Assembly (NCBI RefSeq): GCF_021917145.1
Contig: NC_061068.1
Span: 5,969,344-6,033,343 of the forward strand
Direction: 5' to 3'
Length of the DNA stretch: 64,000 bases
Source of the DNA: Hypomesus transpacificus
Lineage: Eukaryota > Chordata > Actinopteri > Osmeriformes > Osmeridae
Within the stretch, counting starts at the first letter, position 1; every line of letters begins with the position of its first letter. Below are positions 63,591 to 64,000 of the stretch, one piece after another. Below the pieces are notes generated by a model. That model was not told where the DNA came from, made no database searches, and saw only the letters and a list, made by a program, of their open reading frames with translations. The position numbers and the translations under genes are program-made.

Positions 63591-64000
63591 AGTAAACATT
63601 ATAAAATATCTTGGGTTAAACCCGTGTCTTGAATGATCTTGAGAAGGAAAGTATATCTTAAAGGCCTTCCCAATAGTTCCTGTGTTAATAGTGTTGTACT
63701 TTCAGATTGTGAGTGCCTTTAACATTTTGGTTGGAAAGAATAAATCTTAAAAAATCCTCCCTCAAAGTGCCAATGTTTAGAAGCCCAATGCCCCATTGTA
63801 TGTGTGGTTTAGTAATTCATAACTGGACAAATTTACTCAAATGCGTCATTAACAATGGGGCTATCAACACATTTTATATTGTCTGCATATTTACCTAATT
63901 GCATAGCTTGATACAGTGGCCAGAAACATTTTACAACTCATAGTCTCAATATCGTCCCTTGAGAATCATCTAGGGTTGTATTTGTGGTTGATGCATGCAT
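63591..64000. other. Intergenic sequence at the right edge
   Basis: AT-rich sequence without a recognisable gene, repeat or RNA. Confidence 0.5.

Overview
The window is vertebrate nuclear DNA and almost certainly from a ray-finned (teleost) fish. It holds multi-exon genes with GT-AG introns, short intergenic spaces, tRNA-derived SINEs with a fish-type tail, several short non-autonomous DNA transposons and homopolymer or dinucleotide tracts. Genes were built by hand: open frames were joined at splice sites and compared with remembered vertebrate families. For SLC26A6, RERE, ENO1, P4HTM, KBTBD12, IHO1, C1orf159, PERM1 and PPIL1 the joined exon lengths close in frame from ATG to stop, which supports the models.

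Layout, left to right. (1) 1-3.4 kb, minus: 5' part of a fast skeletal myosin heavy chain with its TATA promoter. (2) 7.0-10.3 kb, plus: P4HTM, convergent with SLC26A6 (11.3-16.3 kb, minus). (3) 18.0-20.5 kb, plus: KBTBD12, convergent with the meiotic gene IHO1/CCDC36 (21.6-24.8 kb, minus). (4) 24.9-26.7 kb: a large fold-back repeat, followed by SINE and LINE remnants and one unassigned coding-like exon at 28.5-28.7 kb. (5) 29.0-39.1 kb, plus: C1orf159, RNF223 and PERM1, a trio that is also clustered at human 1p36.33. (6) 41.3-54.2 kb, minus: RERE followed upstream by ENO1, the pair found together at human 1p36.23. This RERE copy starts just before the ELM2 domain and lacks the BAH domain. (7) 56.5-57.9 kb, plus: a miR-200b/miR-200a microRNA cluster with a TATA box and several CACCTG-type E-boxes. 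It was not visible as a protein ORF; in human this cluster also lies in 1p36.33. (8) 59.9-62.9 kb, plus: PPIL1, with one GC-AG intron.

The genes are independent eukaryotic units, not an operon. The neighbourhood joins blocks known from human 3p21 (P4HTM, SLC26A6, IHO1), 1p36 (C1orf159, RNF223, PERM1, RERE, ENO1, miR-200) and 6p21 (PPIL1). Three genes are muscle-linked (myosin, KBTBD12, PERM1), but nothing in the sequence shows they are co-regulated.

The points most worth a second look are the miR-200 cluster with its compact promoter and apparent absence of miR-429, the BAH-less RERE, the 1.8 kb fold-back element, three transposon-like insertions with 8-9 bp target duplications, a SINE that supplies a 3' splice-site region in RERE, and the orphan exon at 28.5 kb.
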